A stretch of DNA of 64,000 nucleotides from CAZNXJ01 sp964577115 (GTDB lineage Bacteria; Planctomycetota; Planctomycetia; Pirellulales; Pirellulaceae). The notes below the pieces were generated by a model. The model saw only the letters and a program-made list of their open reading frames with translations. It had not been told where the DNA came from and did not search any database. Position 1 is the stretch's first letter; the number at the start of each line of letters is the position of its first letter. Position numbers and translations under genes: made by a program. Location: NCBI GenBank assembly GCA_964577115.1, contig CAZNXJ010000016.1, forward strand, positions 62,001 through 126,000, written 5' to 3'. Shown piece by piece: positions 42,517 to 51,408 of the stretch.

Positions 42517-43995
42517 ATGATCGTCAAGACCGCTTCGGCGCCGATGGCCGAGTGGGATGTCAATGCGGTTGTCGTCGGGCACTACGAGGACGCCGGCTTT
42601 GCGGCTCCCGAGCAGGCCGGCACGCTCGGCGAACTGGTTCAGCGGCTCGTGGAACGAGGCGAATTTGCGGGAAAGAGCTGCGAAGTCTTCCTCGTGCCCG
42701 AACCCGCCGGGTTCCGTTCGCCGCTCGCCGCCGTTGTTGGCCTCGGAAAAAAGCAGGAACTCGACCGCGGCTCGTTGCTGCGCAGCGCAGCCGCCGCCAC
42801 GAAACAGATCGCGAAGAAAAAGCGTGGTCGAGTCGGTTACTGTTTGGGTGAATCGCTGAGCGACGAGTTGGCGGTCGGCGCCGTGTGCGGCGCGCTGATC
42901 GGCTCGCAAGGTCAGGATCTTTTCCGCGCCGAGAAGAAGCTCCACCCCATGGACGAAACGTGGTGGTGGGGCGTGTCAGCCGAAGCGATCGAGCGGGGCC
43001 GGCGGATTGGTCAAAGCATCAATTTCGCTCGCCAACTGGTCAACCAGCCACCCAACCTGCTGTATCCCGCGTCGTTCGTCACGGCGGCCGAGCAGGCACT
43101 CGAAGGCACCGGCGTGACGCTGGAAGTCTGGGATCAGCAGCGGCTCGAAGCGGAGCGCTGCGGCTCCCTGCTCGCTGTCGCGCGAGGATCCGAGCAACCG
43201 CCGCGGCTGTTGATCATGCGCTATAACAACGGCCCGGCGAATCAGGCCCCCCTGGCACTGGTTGGCAAAGGCGTCACGTTCGATTCGGGCGGCTATTCGC
43301 TGAAACCGACCGATGGCATGAAAACGATGAAGTGCGACATGGCGGGCGCCGCGACCGTCGTCGCCGCGATGCAGGCCATCGCCGCACTGCAACTTCCCGT
43401 GAATGTCATCGGGCTCGTGGGGCTCGTTGAGAACCTGGTGAGCGGCAAGGCGTTCAAGCTGGGCGATGTTTTGACAGCGCGCAGCGGGAAAACGATCGAA
43501 GTGCTGAACACCGACGCCGAGGGCCGCTTGGTTTTGGCCGATGTCCTGGATGTCGCTGCTGAACAACAACCGGCTGCGATCGTCGATCTGGCCACGTTGA
43601 CCGGCGCGTGCCTGGTTGCACTGGGCCCGAATGTCGCGGGGCTGATGACGAATCACCAGACGTGGTGCGAACGGGTCGCGCAGGCCGCTCGTGCGTGTGG
43701 CGAGCCGGCTTGGCAATTGCCGATGTTCCCGGAGTACGGCGAGCAGATTCGCAGCGCGGTGGCCGATATCAAGAACGTTGGCGAAGGCCGTTTTGGCGGC
43801 GCGATCACCGCGGCGAAATTTCTGGAAGAGTTCGTACGCGGTATCGCGTGGACGCATATCGACATCGCCGGGCCCGCGTTCATCGAGAGCGCCAAGAACT
43901 GGATTGACGCGGGAGGAACCGGAGCGTTTGTCCAAACGCTGGTGCGGCTCGCCGAGTCCTGGAATGGCGCCCCATCGGCTCTTGAGGCCGAGTGA
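42517..43995 (+). CDS. pepA: Leucyl aminopeptidase (M17)
   Basis: The 492-residue cytoplasmic enzyme has an N-terminal macro-like domain (residues 1-165) and the catalytic zinc/manganese domain (about 175-480). Ligands are visible: LVGKGVTFDSGGYSLKPTDG (Lys and Asp), KCDMAGAATVV (Asp), and the signature NTDAEGRLVLADVL. The C-terminal HIDIAGPAF is also typical. It removes N-terminal leucine and other residues from peptides as a hexamer. The start ATG 42517 is preceded by AAAGGACAGGTGG. It stands alone on the plus strand, 77 bases before the LarA-like gene, with which it may be cotranscribed. Confidence 0.96.
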   Translation: MIVKTASAPMAEWDVNAVVVGHYEDAGFAAPEQAGTLGELVQRLVERGEFAGKSCEVFLVPEPAGFRSPLAAVVGLGKKQELDRGSLLRSAAAATKQIAKKKRGRVGYCLGESLSDELAVGAVCGALIGSQGQDLFRAEKKLHPMDETWWWGVSAEAIERGRRIGQSINFARQLVNQPPNLLYPASFVTAAEQALEGTGVTLEVWDQQRLEAERCGSLLAVARGSEQPPRLLIMRYNNGPANQAPLALVGKGVTFDSGGYSLKPTDGMKTMKCDMAGAATVVAAMQAIAALQLPVNVIGLVGLVENLVSGKAFKLGDVLTARSGKTIEVLNTDAEGRLVLADVLDVAAEQQPAAIVDLATLTGACLVALGPNVAGLMTNHQTWCERVAQAARACGEPAWQLPMFPEYGEQIRSAVADIKNVGEGRFGGAITAAKFLEEFVRGIAWTHIDIAGPAFIESAKNWIDAGGTGAFVQTLVRLAESWNGAPSALEAE

Positions 43996-44072
43996 GCTCG
44001 CGCATCGTTACGATCCATTGTCGTTTTTTGTTATCGAACCGGAATTAACAACGCTGCCGCCGAGTACTATTC

Positions 44073-45386
44073 ATGCCGTGGATTTCTGAGCAGTCGAACC
44101 ATTTGTCCCAAGAGCAAATTCTGCAAATCGTGCGGCAGGCGGTTGAAGAGGCGCGGCGCCGCATTTGTCCATCGCCCAAGCGCGTGCTGCTCTTACCGCC
44201 CGACATCACACGCATGCATTCCGGCAGCGGCTGGATCACCGAGGCGTTTTACAACATTTTGGACGACGAGGCCGAAGTCCATGTGATCCCGACGCTCGGT
44301 CAGCACGAACCGCATACGCCCGAGCAGAATCAGGCGATGTTTGGGTCGATTCCGAATGATCGCATTCATCCGCACGACTGGCGGGGCGGCGTTGTCGAGG
44401 TCGGCGAGCTGCCGGCCGAGGAAGTGAGCGAGCTGACCGGGGGTGTTGCCGATTGGGCGATTCCTATCTGGCTCAACAAGATGCTCATGGAGGAGCCCTG
44501 GGACCTGATTATTAACATCGGTCACGTGGTCCCGCACGAGGTGCTCGGCTTCGCCAACCACAACAAAAACTACTTCATTGGACTCGGCGGCAAGGACACG
44601 ATCTGCGCCTCGCACATGGCCGCGGCCTGCTGCGGCATTGAGAACAATCTCGGCAATCTGCTCACGCCTGTGCGCCAGTGTTTCAACCGGGCCGAAGAGC
44701 GGTTTCTCGGCAAGCTGCCCGACTTCTATGTGCAGGTCGTGCTCGCGCGCGATCCCAACGGGCAGCTCGTGCATACCGGCATCCATATCGGCGACGATCT
44801 GGAAACTTATCTCGCAGCGGCTCGGCAGTCGCGCGAACAGAACATCACAGTGCTTGACGAGCCGCTAGAGAAGGTCGTGTGTGTCATGCAGGGCGACGAG
44901 TTCTTCAGCACATGGGTGGCGAACAAGTCAATCTATCGCACGCGCATGGCGCTGGCGGACGACGGCGAGTTGGTTGTGATTGCACCGGGGCTGAAGCGTT
45001 TTGGCGAGCAGCCGGACGTGGATCAGTTTATTCGCAAGTACGGCTATGTCGGAACGCCGCGCGTCATGGAGCAGTACCGCACGAATGCCGATATGCAGGA
45101 CCTCGCTCACGCCACCGCGCACCTGATTCACGGATCCACGGAAGGTCGTTTCCGCGTTCGCTATGCGCCGGGGCACCTGACGCGTGAGGAAGTCGAGGGT
45201 GTGAACTTCGAATACGCAGATCTCGAAGAGACGCTGCGGTGCTATCCACCTGACCAGTTGCGAGAAGGGTTCAACGTGGTCAATGGCGAGCGCATCTATT
45301 TTATCCCGACTCCGTCGGCCGGACTGTGGGCGACGCGCGAGAAACTGTATCAGCGGTCGACGGGATTCATGCAGGACGTCGGGTAA
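44073..45386 (+). CDS. LarA-like (DUF2088) racemase/epimerase family protein
   Basis: The 437-residue protein resembles nickel-pincer LarA lactate racemases. The family residues are arranged as expected: Asp and Arg in LLPPDITRMHSG, His in PTLGQHEPHTPEQN, a His-rich segment GHVVPHEVLGFANHNKNYFI followed by GLGGKDTICASHMA, where Lys and His could serve as the cofactor lysine and catalytic acid/base. The classic GGRK sequence is changed to NHNK. Without larB, larC or larE nearby to make the pincer cofactor, the enzyme may use another ligand or depend on distant genes. The protein may act on a sugar acid such as mannonate or altronate, as some DUF2088 proteins do; this is a guess from the family. 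Confidence 0.85.
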   Translation: MPWISEQSNHLSQEQILQIVRQAVEEARRRICPSPKRVLLLPPDITRMHSGSGWITEAFYNILDDEAEVHVIPTLGQHEPHTPEQNQAMFGSIPNDRIHPHDWRGGVVEVGELPAEEVSELTGGVADWAIPIWLNKMLMEEPWDLIINIGHVVPHEVLGFANHNKNYFIGLGGKDTICASHMAAACCGIENNLGNLLTPVRQCFNRAEERFLGKLPDFYVQVVLARDPNGQLVHTGIHIGDDLETYLAAARQSREQNITVLDEPLEKVVCVMQGDEFFSTWVANKSIYRTRMALADDGELVVIAPGLKRFGEQPDVDQFIRKYGYVGTPRVMEQYRTNADMQDLAHATAHLIHGSTEGRFRVRYAPGHLTREEVEGVNFEYADLEETLRCYPPDQLREGFNVVNGERIYFIPTPSAGLWATREKLYQRSTGFMQDVG

Positions 45387-45445
45387 GTCGGCGAAGAGTA
45401 GGGCGAGGGGACGCGTGCAATAACTCGGCCGCGGAGCAGCAACGC

Positions 45446-46126
45446 ATGGGCGGAGTCGATCGAGTGGCCGCGGCGCGAACCATGAGCATGTGGGCCGTCG
45501 CACTCTTGCCGCTCGCCTTGTACCTGCTGTGGATCGGCGTAATGCATCTGCGCCGGCGTCCCACGCTGGTATCGGGATCCCGCGACATACTCGCCGTGTT
45601 TCTCGCCGCATTCGGCGCGGTTGCCCTCGGACCAATGGAGTTGTTCATGCCTGAGGCCGCAGCGGTTCGCTTCGGCCCGCTCGCCTGGCTACAGCTCGTG
45701 ATCCTCTACGTGCTGAACGTCGCGCTGGTGGTGCTCATCATGCGGCCTCGCGCCGTTCTCTACAACATGACGCGCGAGCAGGCTCGAACGGCGCTAGCGC
45801 GGGTCCTCGAGCAGCTCGGTGCACCGGCCGTCTGGGCCGGCGATACGCTGGCCGTTCCCGCGTGGGAACTCGAAGTGCGCCTCGACCAGTCGGGCATTCT
45901 CCGCCAGGTGCAGCTAATATCCGTCGGGCCGCGGACGAGCTACGAAGGATGGGTTCGGTTGCGCGAAGCACTGCGCCACGAGATCCGCGGCACCGTCGCC
46001 GAGCGCGATCGGCGCGCCGCCATCCTCGTGGCGATCGCCGCCGCGCTGCTCCTGCTGAGTGCAGCCGTCATCGCCTTCGACCCCCGCGCCGTCGCCGACG
46101 CTCTGCGCGAAAAACTGCGGTGGTGA
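45446..46126 (+). CDS. Predicted membrane protein
   Basis: The 226-residue protein has hydrophobic segments near residues 13-28 (WAVALLPLALYLLWIGVMHL), 48-66 (ILAVFLAAFGAVALGPMELF) and 78-98 (LQLVILYVLNVALVVLIM), a soluble middle with MTREQARTALARVLEQLG and one more helix near the end (ILVAIAAALLLLSAAVIAF). I do not recognise a family. Start choice: ATG 45446 has GGAG nine bases upstream; ATG 45482 would remove 12 residues; the frame further up to 45326 overlaps the LarA-like gene and has basic, non-homologous sequence. It lies 59 bases after the LarA-like gene on the same strand, so the two may share a transcript that ends at the hairpin at 46231-46265. Confidence 0.72.
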   Translation: MGGVDRVAAARTMSMWAVALLPLALYLLWIGVMHLRRRPTLVSGSRDILAVFLAAFGAVALGPMELFMPEAAAVRFGPLAWLQLVILYVLNVALVVLIMRPRAVLYNMTREQARTALARVLEQLGAPAVWAGDTLAVPAWELEVRLDQSGILRQVQLISVGPRTSYEGWVRLREALRHEIRGTVAERDRRAAILVAIAAALLLLSAAVIAFDPRAVADALREKLRW

Positions 46127-46230
46127 GTGTGATCCGCCTATCAGCGGACGGGAGACCTCGAATTCGGCGATGGACGGGAACAGCCTCGCGGAAACTGGCG
46201 AAAACCGTGACCCAACGATCAATTCGCGCA

Positions 46231-46265
46231 CTAACCGGGCTGCCGCGAAGCGGCAGCCCGGTTAG
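46231..46265. terminator. Perfect 16-bp hairpin between convergent genes
   Basis: CTAACCGGGCTGCCGC (46231-46246) pairs exactly with GCGGCAGCCCGGTTAG (46250-46265) around a GAA loop. It lies between two convergent genes (ends at 46126 and 46365). No T run follows on either strand, so it may stop transcription as a bidirectional barrier or with Rho, or be a processing site. Confidence 0.6.
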
Positions 46266-46364
46266 AGAGTGGATGGAATGTGAATTCGCGCCGTGCGAGG
46301 GTTCTGAGGCATGTTACTCGATCGACGCCTCTTCCTCCTTCCGCCGTTTCTTCACCAACTTGCC

Positions 46365-48128
46365 CTAAAGGCTACGGAGGAAGGCGAGGAGATCGGCGAG
46401 CTGCTCGTCACTCAGGTCCTGCTCGAGCTGGTGCTTGTAAACGCGAAACACATCTTCTAACCGGGCGGCTCGATTGTCATGGAAGTACGGACCGCGCTGG
46501 CTCACTCCGCGTAGCGACGGCGGATTGAATTCGCGGTTCATTTCGCGATCGACGAGCCCCACGTCGTAGCTGCCCGGCGTCGTGTATACCGGGGGCGCGT
46601 GGCAGGCGATGCACCCGAGTTGCTCGAAGAGCTGCTTGCCGCGCCCGAGGCGCTCGGGATCCAAGCGGCCGCGCAGCGCGTCGACCGACGGGGGCGGTTC
46701 GAGCGTTCGCAGAAACGCCACCATGTTCTGCATCTGCTTGTCCGAAATCGTTCGGTCGAACTGCATGGTGTGCGTGAACGAGTTGCGGATCTGGTCCTCG
46801 ATCGATTCCACTCGGCCGTTCCATGCAAACGGGGCGGTGTCCATAACGCCGAGCAGTGTGAGCACGCGCTTGGGCGCTCCGAAGCCACCGTCGCTCAGGT
46901 TGTCGTTCAATCCGCCGTTGGTATGCCCATCCGTGTGGCAGCTATGGCAGCTCATCCAGCCATCGTGCGACATGTGCGCGTCATAAAAAAGCAGCTCGCC
47001 CTTCTCCGCGTCGCTCAAGGCGCGCTGCGGACCGAGCGATATTTCGCCGATCGTGCGGCGCTGTTCGAGATCGACGACCGAGACAGAGTCGCCGAAGGTA
47101 TTCGCCACGTACGCGCGGCGCGAGTCCGACGAGATCGTTACGGCCGTCGGCCGCTTGCCGACCGGAATGCGAAAGAGGCTAAAGTCGTGCTCGCGCCCCA
47201 TCGCGATCTCATTTATGCCGCTCAGACAAACAACTACGATTCCGTTCGGCGCAATGGCTACCGACGCTGGATCGCCTGCCGCACTGCCGGCTTCTCCGAG
47301 CGGATGCATGTGGCCGGCCGTGTAAAGGTCTTTCTCCGCATCGAATACGGTCGAAAAGTTGAGCCAGCGGAGGTCGTTCGACATGAGCAGGCCCCAGTGC
47401 ACGTCATTGCGCATCGAATGGGCAAGCTCGTTGAGCATTTGATGAGCCACGACGAGCATGCGGTCGTCGGCGCTTCGAGCCAGCCCGCGAATGTTGTGGC
47501 CCGGAAATACGCGAACGTGCTCGAGGTCGAACGAGTCCAGATCGACGATGCCGAGCCGCCCGGCGAAGGCATCGGCCACGATCAGGTGCGATTCTTCGGG
47601 GGCCGTCGCGAGCTTCCGCGGAGCGTAGGGGAGATCGAGCACCTGATCCACGGCGAGCCCGCCGCCGTTGTCGATGCGTACGCGCGACAGCTGCTGAGAC
47701 CACAGCGAACTAACGTAGGCCGTGCTGCCGCTGCGATCGACCAGTACCGCGACCGGATAGGGGCTCACGGCGACCCGAGCGGTAATGTGACAGTCGAGCC
47801 CTTCGACGGCGACGAGCAGCAGTTCGTGGCGCGCCTCGTCCGTGATCAGTAACCGGCCCGGCCGCAGCCACACCGCATCCGAGAATTGCTCACCGAGCTG
47901 GTGTTCCGCGACGACCTGGTTCTTGGCCAGGTCGACAGCCGAGAGCGTGCCGCAGCGGTTGGCAACCCAGAGCAGGCCGTTGGATTCGGCGAGCAGCACG
48001 GCCGTCGGGCGGCGCAGCCCTTCGGGCATCGCGGCGCCGGCCTCATCGGTGGCTCGCAAGTGCGTCCCGAAGGGACCGGCGAGCATCAGGATCAGGGTGG
48101 TAATAAGGAACGCGTGCTGTCGATTCAT
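46365..48128 (-). CDS. Beta-propeller and di-heme cytochrome c protein
   Basis: The 587-residue protein starts at ATG 48128 with a signal peptide (MNRQHAFLITTLILMLAGP, cleaved near residue 27). Residues 45-380 are YVTN-type propeller repeats (VLVDRSGSTAYVSSLWSQQL, AVTISSDSRRAYVANTFGDS). The C-terminal third is cytochrome c peroxidase-like with two CxxCH heme sites, SCHSCHTDGHTNGG and GCIACHAPPVYTTP, and the MDTAPFAWNGRVESIEDQIR segment seen in planctomycete and MauG-like di-heme proteins. The AGGA-type site GGAG precedes the start. It probably works in the periplasm in electron transfer or oxidation of a polymer or small substrate; the substrate is not shown. The same strand has no close partner gene. 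Confidence 0.86.
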   Translation of the reverse strand: MNRQHAFLITTLILMLAGPFGTHLRATDEAGAAMPEGLRRPTAVLLAESNGLLWVANRCGTLSAVDLAKNQVVAEHQLGEQFSDAVWLRPGRLLITDEARHELLLVAVEGLDCHITARVAVSPYPVAVLVDRSGSTAYVSSLWSQQLSRVRIDNGGGLAVDQVLDLPYAPRKLATAPEESHLIVADAFAGRLGIVDLDSFDLEHVRVFPGHNIRGLARSADDRMLVVAHQMLNELAHSMRNDVHWGLLMSNDLRWLNFSTVFDAEKDLYTAGHMHPLGEAGSAAGDPASVAIAPNGIVVVCLSGINEIAMGREHDFSLFRIPVGKRPTAVTISSDSRRAYVANTFGDSVSVVDLEQRRTIGEISLGPQRALSDAEKGELLFYDAHMSHDGWMSCHSCHTDGHTNGGLNDNLSDGGFGAPKRVLTLLGVMDTAPFAWNGRVESIEDQIRNSFTHTMQFDRTISDKQMQNMVAFLRTLEPPPSVDALRGRLDPERLGRGKQLFEQLGCIACHAPPVYTTPGSYDVGLVDREMNREFNPPSLRGVSQRGPYFHDNRAARLEDVFRVYKHQLEQDLSDEQLADLLAFLRSL

Positions 48129-48286
48129 GAGCGGCTCCGGCGCGCGGTAACCTCCCGCCGATTCGGGAACGTCTCTACAATGAGTCCCAAAGCGGTCCAG
48201 TTTGCCAGATGCCCCCGGCCCGAACAATAGCTTTCCTCGCCCCGCGCGGTGCCCGCGGACGTGCGTTTTCCCGCGATTTTGAGAAC

Positions 48287-49126
48287 ATGAGTGACACAAA
48301 AAACGGTGCGATCTCGCCGCCTGTCGAGATCGTGCGCAGCGACTTCCGTCGCCGGCCGATTCGTGCAGTGATCTTCGACTTCGACGGTACGCTGTCGTTG
48401 CTGCGCCGCAATTGGCAGGACGTGATGATTCCCATGATGGTCGAGGTGCTCGCTGAGACCGGCACGTCGGAATCGCGCGAGGAGCTATATGCGAAAGTCG
48501 AGGAGTTCGTCATGCGGCTGAACGGCCGCCAGACGATCTATCAGATGATTCAGTTGTGCGAAGAGGTGAAACAACGAGGCGGTACGCCGCTCGAACCGCT
48601 CGCCTATAAACACAGGTACCACGAGCTGCTATGGCAGCAGGTCGGTCAGCGTGTGGCGGCTATCGAGTCGGGCCGGATTCCGCCAGAAGAACTGACCGTT
48701 CCTGGTTCGTGGCAGCTCCTCGACGAACTCACCGCGCGTGACCTGCCGCTCTATCTCGCCTCTGGAACGGATCTGACGTACGTCGAGCGCGAAGCGGCGC
48801 TCTTGAAGCTGGACCATTACTTTGGTTCCCGCATTTTCGGAGCGCTGGACGACTACAAAAAGTTTTCGAAACAAATGATCATTCGCCGCATGATCGACGA
48901 AACGGGTGTCGATGGCGAATCGATCCTCGGGTTTGGCGACGGGTTCGTCGAAATCGAGGAAGTCAAACGCGTCGGGGGCATTGCGGTTGGTGTGGCCAGC
49001 AACGAAGAGTCACGTGAAGGCATCAATGCCTGGAAACGCGATCGCTTGATCCGCGCTGGCGCCGATCTGATCGTCGGCGACTACCGCGACCCGCGTCCGC
49101 TGCTCGAGACGCTCGGGCTCGCGTGA
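48287..49126 (+). CDS. HAD superfamily phosphatase
   Basis: The 279-residue protein begins at ATG 48287. HAD motifs: AVIFDFDGTLSLLRRNWQDV (catalytic Asp-x-Asp), Thr/Ser in LYLASGTDLTYVEREA, a Lys in LDDYKKFSKQMII, and SILGFGDGFVEIEEVKRVGG (motif IV, here GDGFVE rather than GDxxxD). A helical cap insert lies between the first two motifs (about residues 50-140). It dephosphorylates a small phosphorylated metabolite, as do phosphoglycolate- or sugar-phosphate phosphatases. It is the first gene of a three-gene operon with the DHS-like protein (92 bases on) and the PfkB kinase, which suggests one pathway that removes and adds phosphates around an NAD-dependent step. The substrate is unknown. Confidence 0.88.
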   Translation: MSDTKNGAISPPVEIVRSDFRRRPIRAVIFDFDGTLSLLRRNWQDVMIPMMVEVLAETGTSESREELYAKVEEFVMRLNGRQTIYQMIQLCEEVKQRGGTPLEPLAYKHRYHELLWQQVGQRVAAIESGRIPPEELTVPGSWQLLDELTARDLPLYLASGTDLTYVEREAALLKLDHYFGSRIFGALDDYKKFSKQMIIRRMIDETGVDGESILGFGDGFVEIEEVKRVGGIAVGVASNEESREGINAWKRDRLIRAGADLIVGDYRDPRPLLETLGLA

Positions 49127-49218
49127 CGTCCTTGTCGCGTAAGAACATTGCGTGCCCGGCGCTCACACAACCCGCCTTGCTGCCGGCCGCTCTGCATTCC
49201 ACACGATAGGCATTTCGC

Positions 49219-50217
49219 ATGTTTCCTCAATTCGATCGCTCACGACTCAAGATTCGCCCCCTTGCGGAACGGCAACACGATCTCTCGATCGAACGCATGC
49301 TGCCGCTCGACGAACGGCCGCCGCCGTTGGCCGAGGCGACGATGAAGGATCTTGCGACGTTGGGCGAGCGGCTGATCGCCGCGCGCAAACGTGGGGCGTC
49401 CATCCTGCTGCTCATGGGCGCGCATGTCATCCGCGCCGGGGTGGCGCGGCAACTGATCGATATGATGGAACGCGGGCTCATCACGCACATCGGTATGAAT
49501 GGCGCCGGGCCAATACATGATTACGAGCTGGCTCGGATCGGCGCGACCTGCGAGAGCGTCGCTCGGTATATTCGCAGTGGCGAGTTCGGGCTGTGGCGCG
49601 AGTCGGCCGAGATCAATGACATCGTGCGCGAAGGAGCACGCGCGGGGCTGGGGTTTGGAGCCAGCGTCGGCCAGGCCATTCTGAACAGCGACTTTCCGTA
49701 TCGCGACACCAGCATCCTCGCGGCCGGCGTGCGACTCGGCGTTCCCGTAACCGTCCACATCGGGATCGGCTACGACATCATTCACGAGCACCCGAACTTC
49801 GATCCAGCCGCATGCGGCACGGCCAGCTACCGCGATTTCCTGACGGTGTGCGATACCGTCGAGCGGTTGGAAGGGGGAGTGTTTCTCTGCGCCGGCTCGG
49901 CCGTGATGGGCCCCGAGGTCTATTTGAAGGCCCTGTCGATGGCCCGCAATGTGGCTCACCAAGAGGGTCGGCGCATCGCCCACTTCACAACAGCGGCCTT
50001 CGACCTGATTCCCATCGACGGCAATTTCCAACAAGAGGCGCCGCGGTCGAATCCGCAGTACTATTATCGGCCGTGGAAGACGGTGCTGGTGCGGACTGTC
50101 GCCGACGGAGGTGAAAGCTTTTATATCTGCGGCGATCATCGTCAAACAATTCCGCATTTGCGCTACGCGGCACTTGCCGCTCTCACGTCCGATGACCAAG
50201 CCGGTGAAGTGGCATGA
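49219..50217 (+). CDS. Deoxyhypusine synthase-like protein of unknown function
   Basis: The 332-residue protein resembles the deoxyhypusine synthase fold by order of segments: SILLLMGAHVIRAGVARQLI parallels the strand-helix that starts with a nucleotide loop, THIGMNGAGPIHDYELARIG parallels the TAGG(I/V)EED helix, SGEFGLWRESAEINDIV parallels the DFSLPGKELRENGINRIGN region, and GGVFLCAGSAVMGPEVYLKA parallels the GGGVVKHH loop. The catalytic Lys of that loop (VVKHH) is not present; AVMGPE stands there. It is therefore unlikely to make deoxyhypusine. NAD binding by the Rossmann-like fold remains plausible. It overlaps the PfkB kinase gene by four bases (ATGA) and lies 92 bases after the HAD gene. 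I do not know a characterised homologue; the assignment is by pattern only. Confidence 0.65.
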   Translation: MFPQFDRSRLKIRPLAERQHDLSIERMLPLDERPPPLAEATMKDLATLGERLIAARKRGASILLLMGAHVIRAGVARQLIDMMERGLITHIGMNGAGPIHDYELARIGATCESVARYIRSGEFGLWRESAEINDIVREGARAGLGFGASVGQAILNSDFPYRDTSILAAGVRLGVPVTVHIGIGYDIIHEHPNFDPAACGTASYRDFLTVCDTVERLEGGVFLCAGSAVMGPEVYLKALSMARNVAHQEGRRIAHFTTAAFDLIPIDGNFQQEAPRSNPQYYYRPWKTVLVRTVADGGESFYICGDHRQTIPHLRYAALAALTSDDQAGEVA

Positions 50218-51245
50218 TAATCCCGCTCGACGAACTCCAAGCTCTGCTGGCCCAATTTCCCCAACGCCGCATCGGGCTCGTCGGCGACCTATTTCTGGAT
50301 CGCTATCTGGAAATCGATGCCGCGCGCGATGAAATTTCCATCGAGACGGGGCTCGTTGCGTATCAAGTCACCGCCGTCCGCAACTCGCCAGGCGCACTGG
50401 GAACCGTGATGAACAATCTCGCGGCGCTCGGCGTCGGGCAGCTCGTTCCCATCGCTGTGCTCGGCGATGACGGCCATGGCGACGACCTGCTGCGCTCGAT
50501 GCAAGAGCTGCCCGTGGATGGCCAGTATCTGGTGCGGAGTGCCGAGCGTCTGACGCCAACCTACACGAAGCCGATGCGCCATGCGGCAGGCGAGCCGGCT
50601 GTTGAATTGAACCGGCTCGACGTGCGTTCGCGCGAACCGCTGACGCCGGCGATCCAGCGGCAGGTGGAGACGCATCTGCGTCGAGCGTTCCTCGAGTGCG
50701 ACGGCTGGATCGTGCTCGACCAAATCCCCGAAACCGAATGCGGGGTCGTGAACCGAGCGACCCGCGCCGTGCTCCAGGAACTCGCCGCGACCCATCCCGA
50801 AAAGCTGGTTGTCATCGATAGCCGGCGGCATTTGGGAGTGTTTGAATTTGGCTGCGCGAAGGGGAATCGCGCCGAATTCCTCGGGGCCGTAGGGGAGCCG
50901 GAAGATGCGTCCGACGAACGGGCCATGGAGGCGGCTCGGCAGCTAGCCGAACGGACTGGCCGCACATCGTTCTGCACGATGGGGCCCGCCGGCATCCTGG
51001 TGACACATCCCGGCGGCCCGCAGCGGATTGTCCCGGGCATCCCCGTCGAAGGCCCTGTCGATATTGTCGGAGCGGGCGATAGTGCGACCAGCGGCATCGT
51101 GGCCGCTCGGCTCAGCGGTGCCGACGACTGGACGGCCGCCTACGTGGGAAACCTCGTCGCCTCCATCACTGTCCAGCAGATCGGCACCACGGGCGTAGCG
51201 CGTCCCGAACAGGTGCTCGAACAACGGCGGAAAATGGAGGGCTGA
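50214..51245 (+). CDS. PfkB family kinase (RfaE/HldE N-terminal-like)
   Basis: The 343-residue protein is a ribokinase-fold sugar kinase: GLVGDLFLDRYLEIDAARDE at the start, AVRNSPGALGTVMNNLAALG, EFLGAVGE and the catalytic DIVGAGDSATSGIVAARLSG (GAGD). The wording of the N-terminal part and the length match the kinase half of the heptose-7-phosphate kinase/adenylyltransferase HldE. There is no adenylyltransferase domain, so it may phosphorylate a heptose or other sugar acid or alcohol. Its start overlaps the preceding stop by four bases, so it is translationally coupled with the DHS-like gene. A long inverted repeat with T run follows at 51241-51304 and may end the operon. Confidence 0.9.
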   Translation: MIIPLDELQALLAQFPQRRIGLVGDLFLDRYLEIDAARDEISIETGLVAYQVTAVRNSPGALGTVMNNLAALGVGQLVPIAVLGDDGHGDDLLRSMQELPVDGQYLVRSAERLTPTYTKPMRHAAGEPAVELNRLDVRSREPLTPAIQRQVETHLRRAFLECDGWIVLDQIPETECGVVNRATRAVLQELAATHPEKLVVIDSRRHLGVFEFGCAKGNRAEFLGAVGEPEDASDERAMEAARQLAERTGRTSFCTMGPAGILVTHPGGPQRIVPGIPVEGPVDIVGAGDSATSGIVAARLSGADDWTAAYVGNLVASITVQQIGTTGVARPEQVLEQRRKMEG

Positions 51246-51304
51246 CAGCCCGACGTCATCTGTCTCTCCGCCATCGTTTTCGAGCTGTCAGCTGACTTTC
51301 TTTT
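51241..51304 (+). terminator. Candidate terminator of the HAD/DHS-like/PfkB operon
   Basis: GCTGACAGC (51241-51249) pairs with GCTGTCAGC (51284-51292) across a 34-base loop, followed a few bases on by a T-rich stretch CTTTCTTTTTTCC (51296-51308). The wide loop makes it weaker than a classic terminator. It starts inside the stop codon of the PfkB gene. Confidence 0.4.
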
Positions 51305-51408
51305 TTCCTTTGATGGCCGTTCAACGGGTTTGGTGATGTCCCTTACGAGGGCTCGTGGTCCGAGGTGGACCCGAGCATGCTGGACCTTGGGAGGGAAGGA
51401 CATTGACC

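Noticed and set aside
42304..42945. Extension of the UbiD gene upstream to 42945
   Set aside because: It is antisense to pepA and shows no UbiD sequence; UbiD homology begins at ATG 42303.
45326..45445. Longer start for the membrane protein at 45446
   Set aside because: It overlaps the LarA-like gene; the extra residues are basic and lack similarity; a GGAG site precedes ATG 45446.
46599..47852. A 417-residue plus-strand reading frame
   Set aside because: Antisense shadow of the propeller/cytochrome c gene, with no family resemblance.
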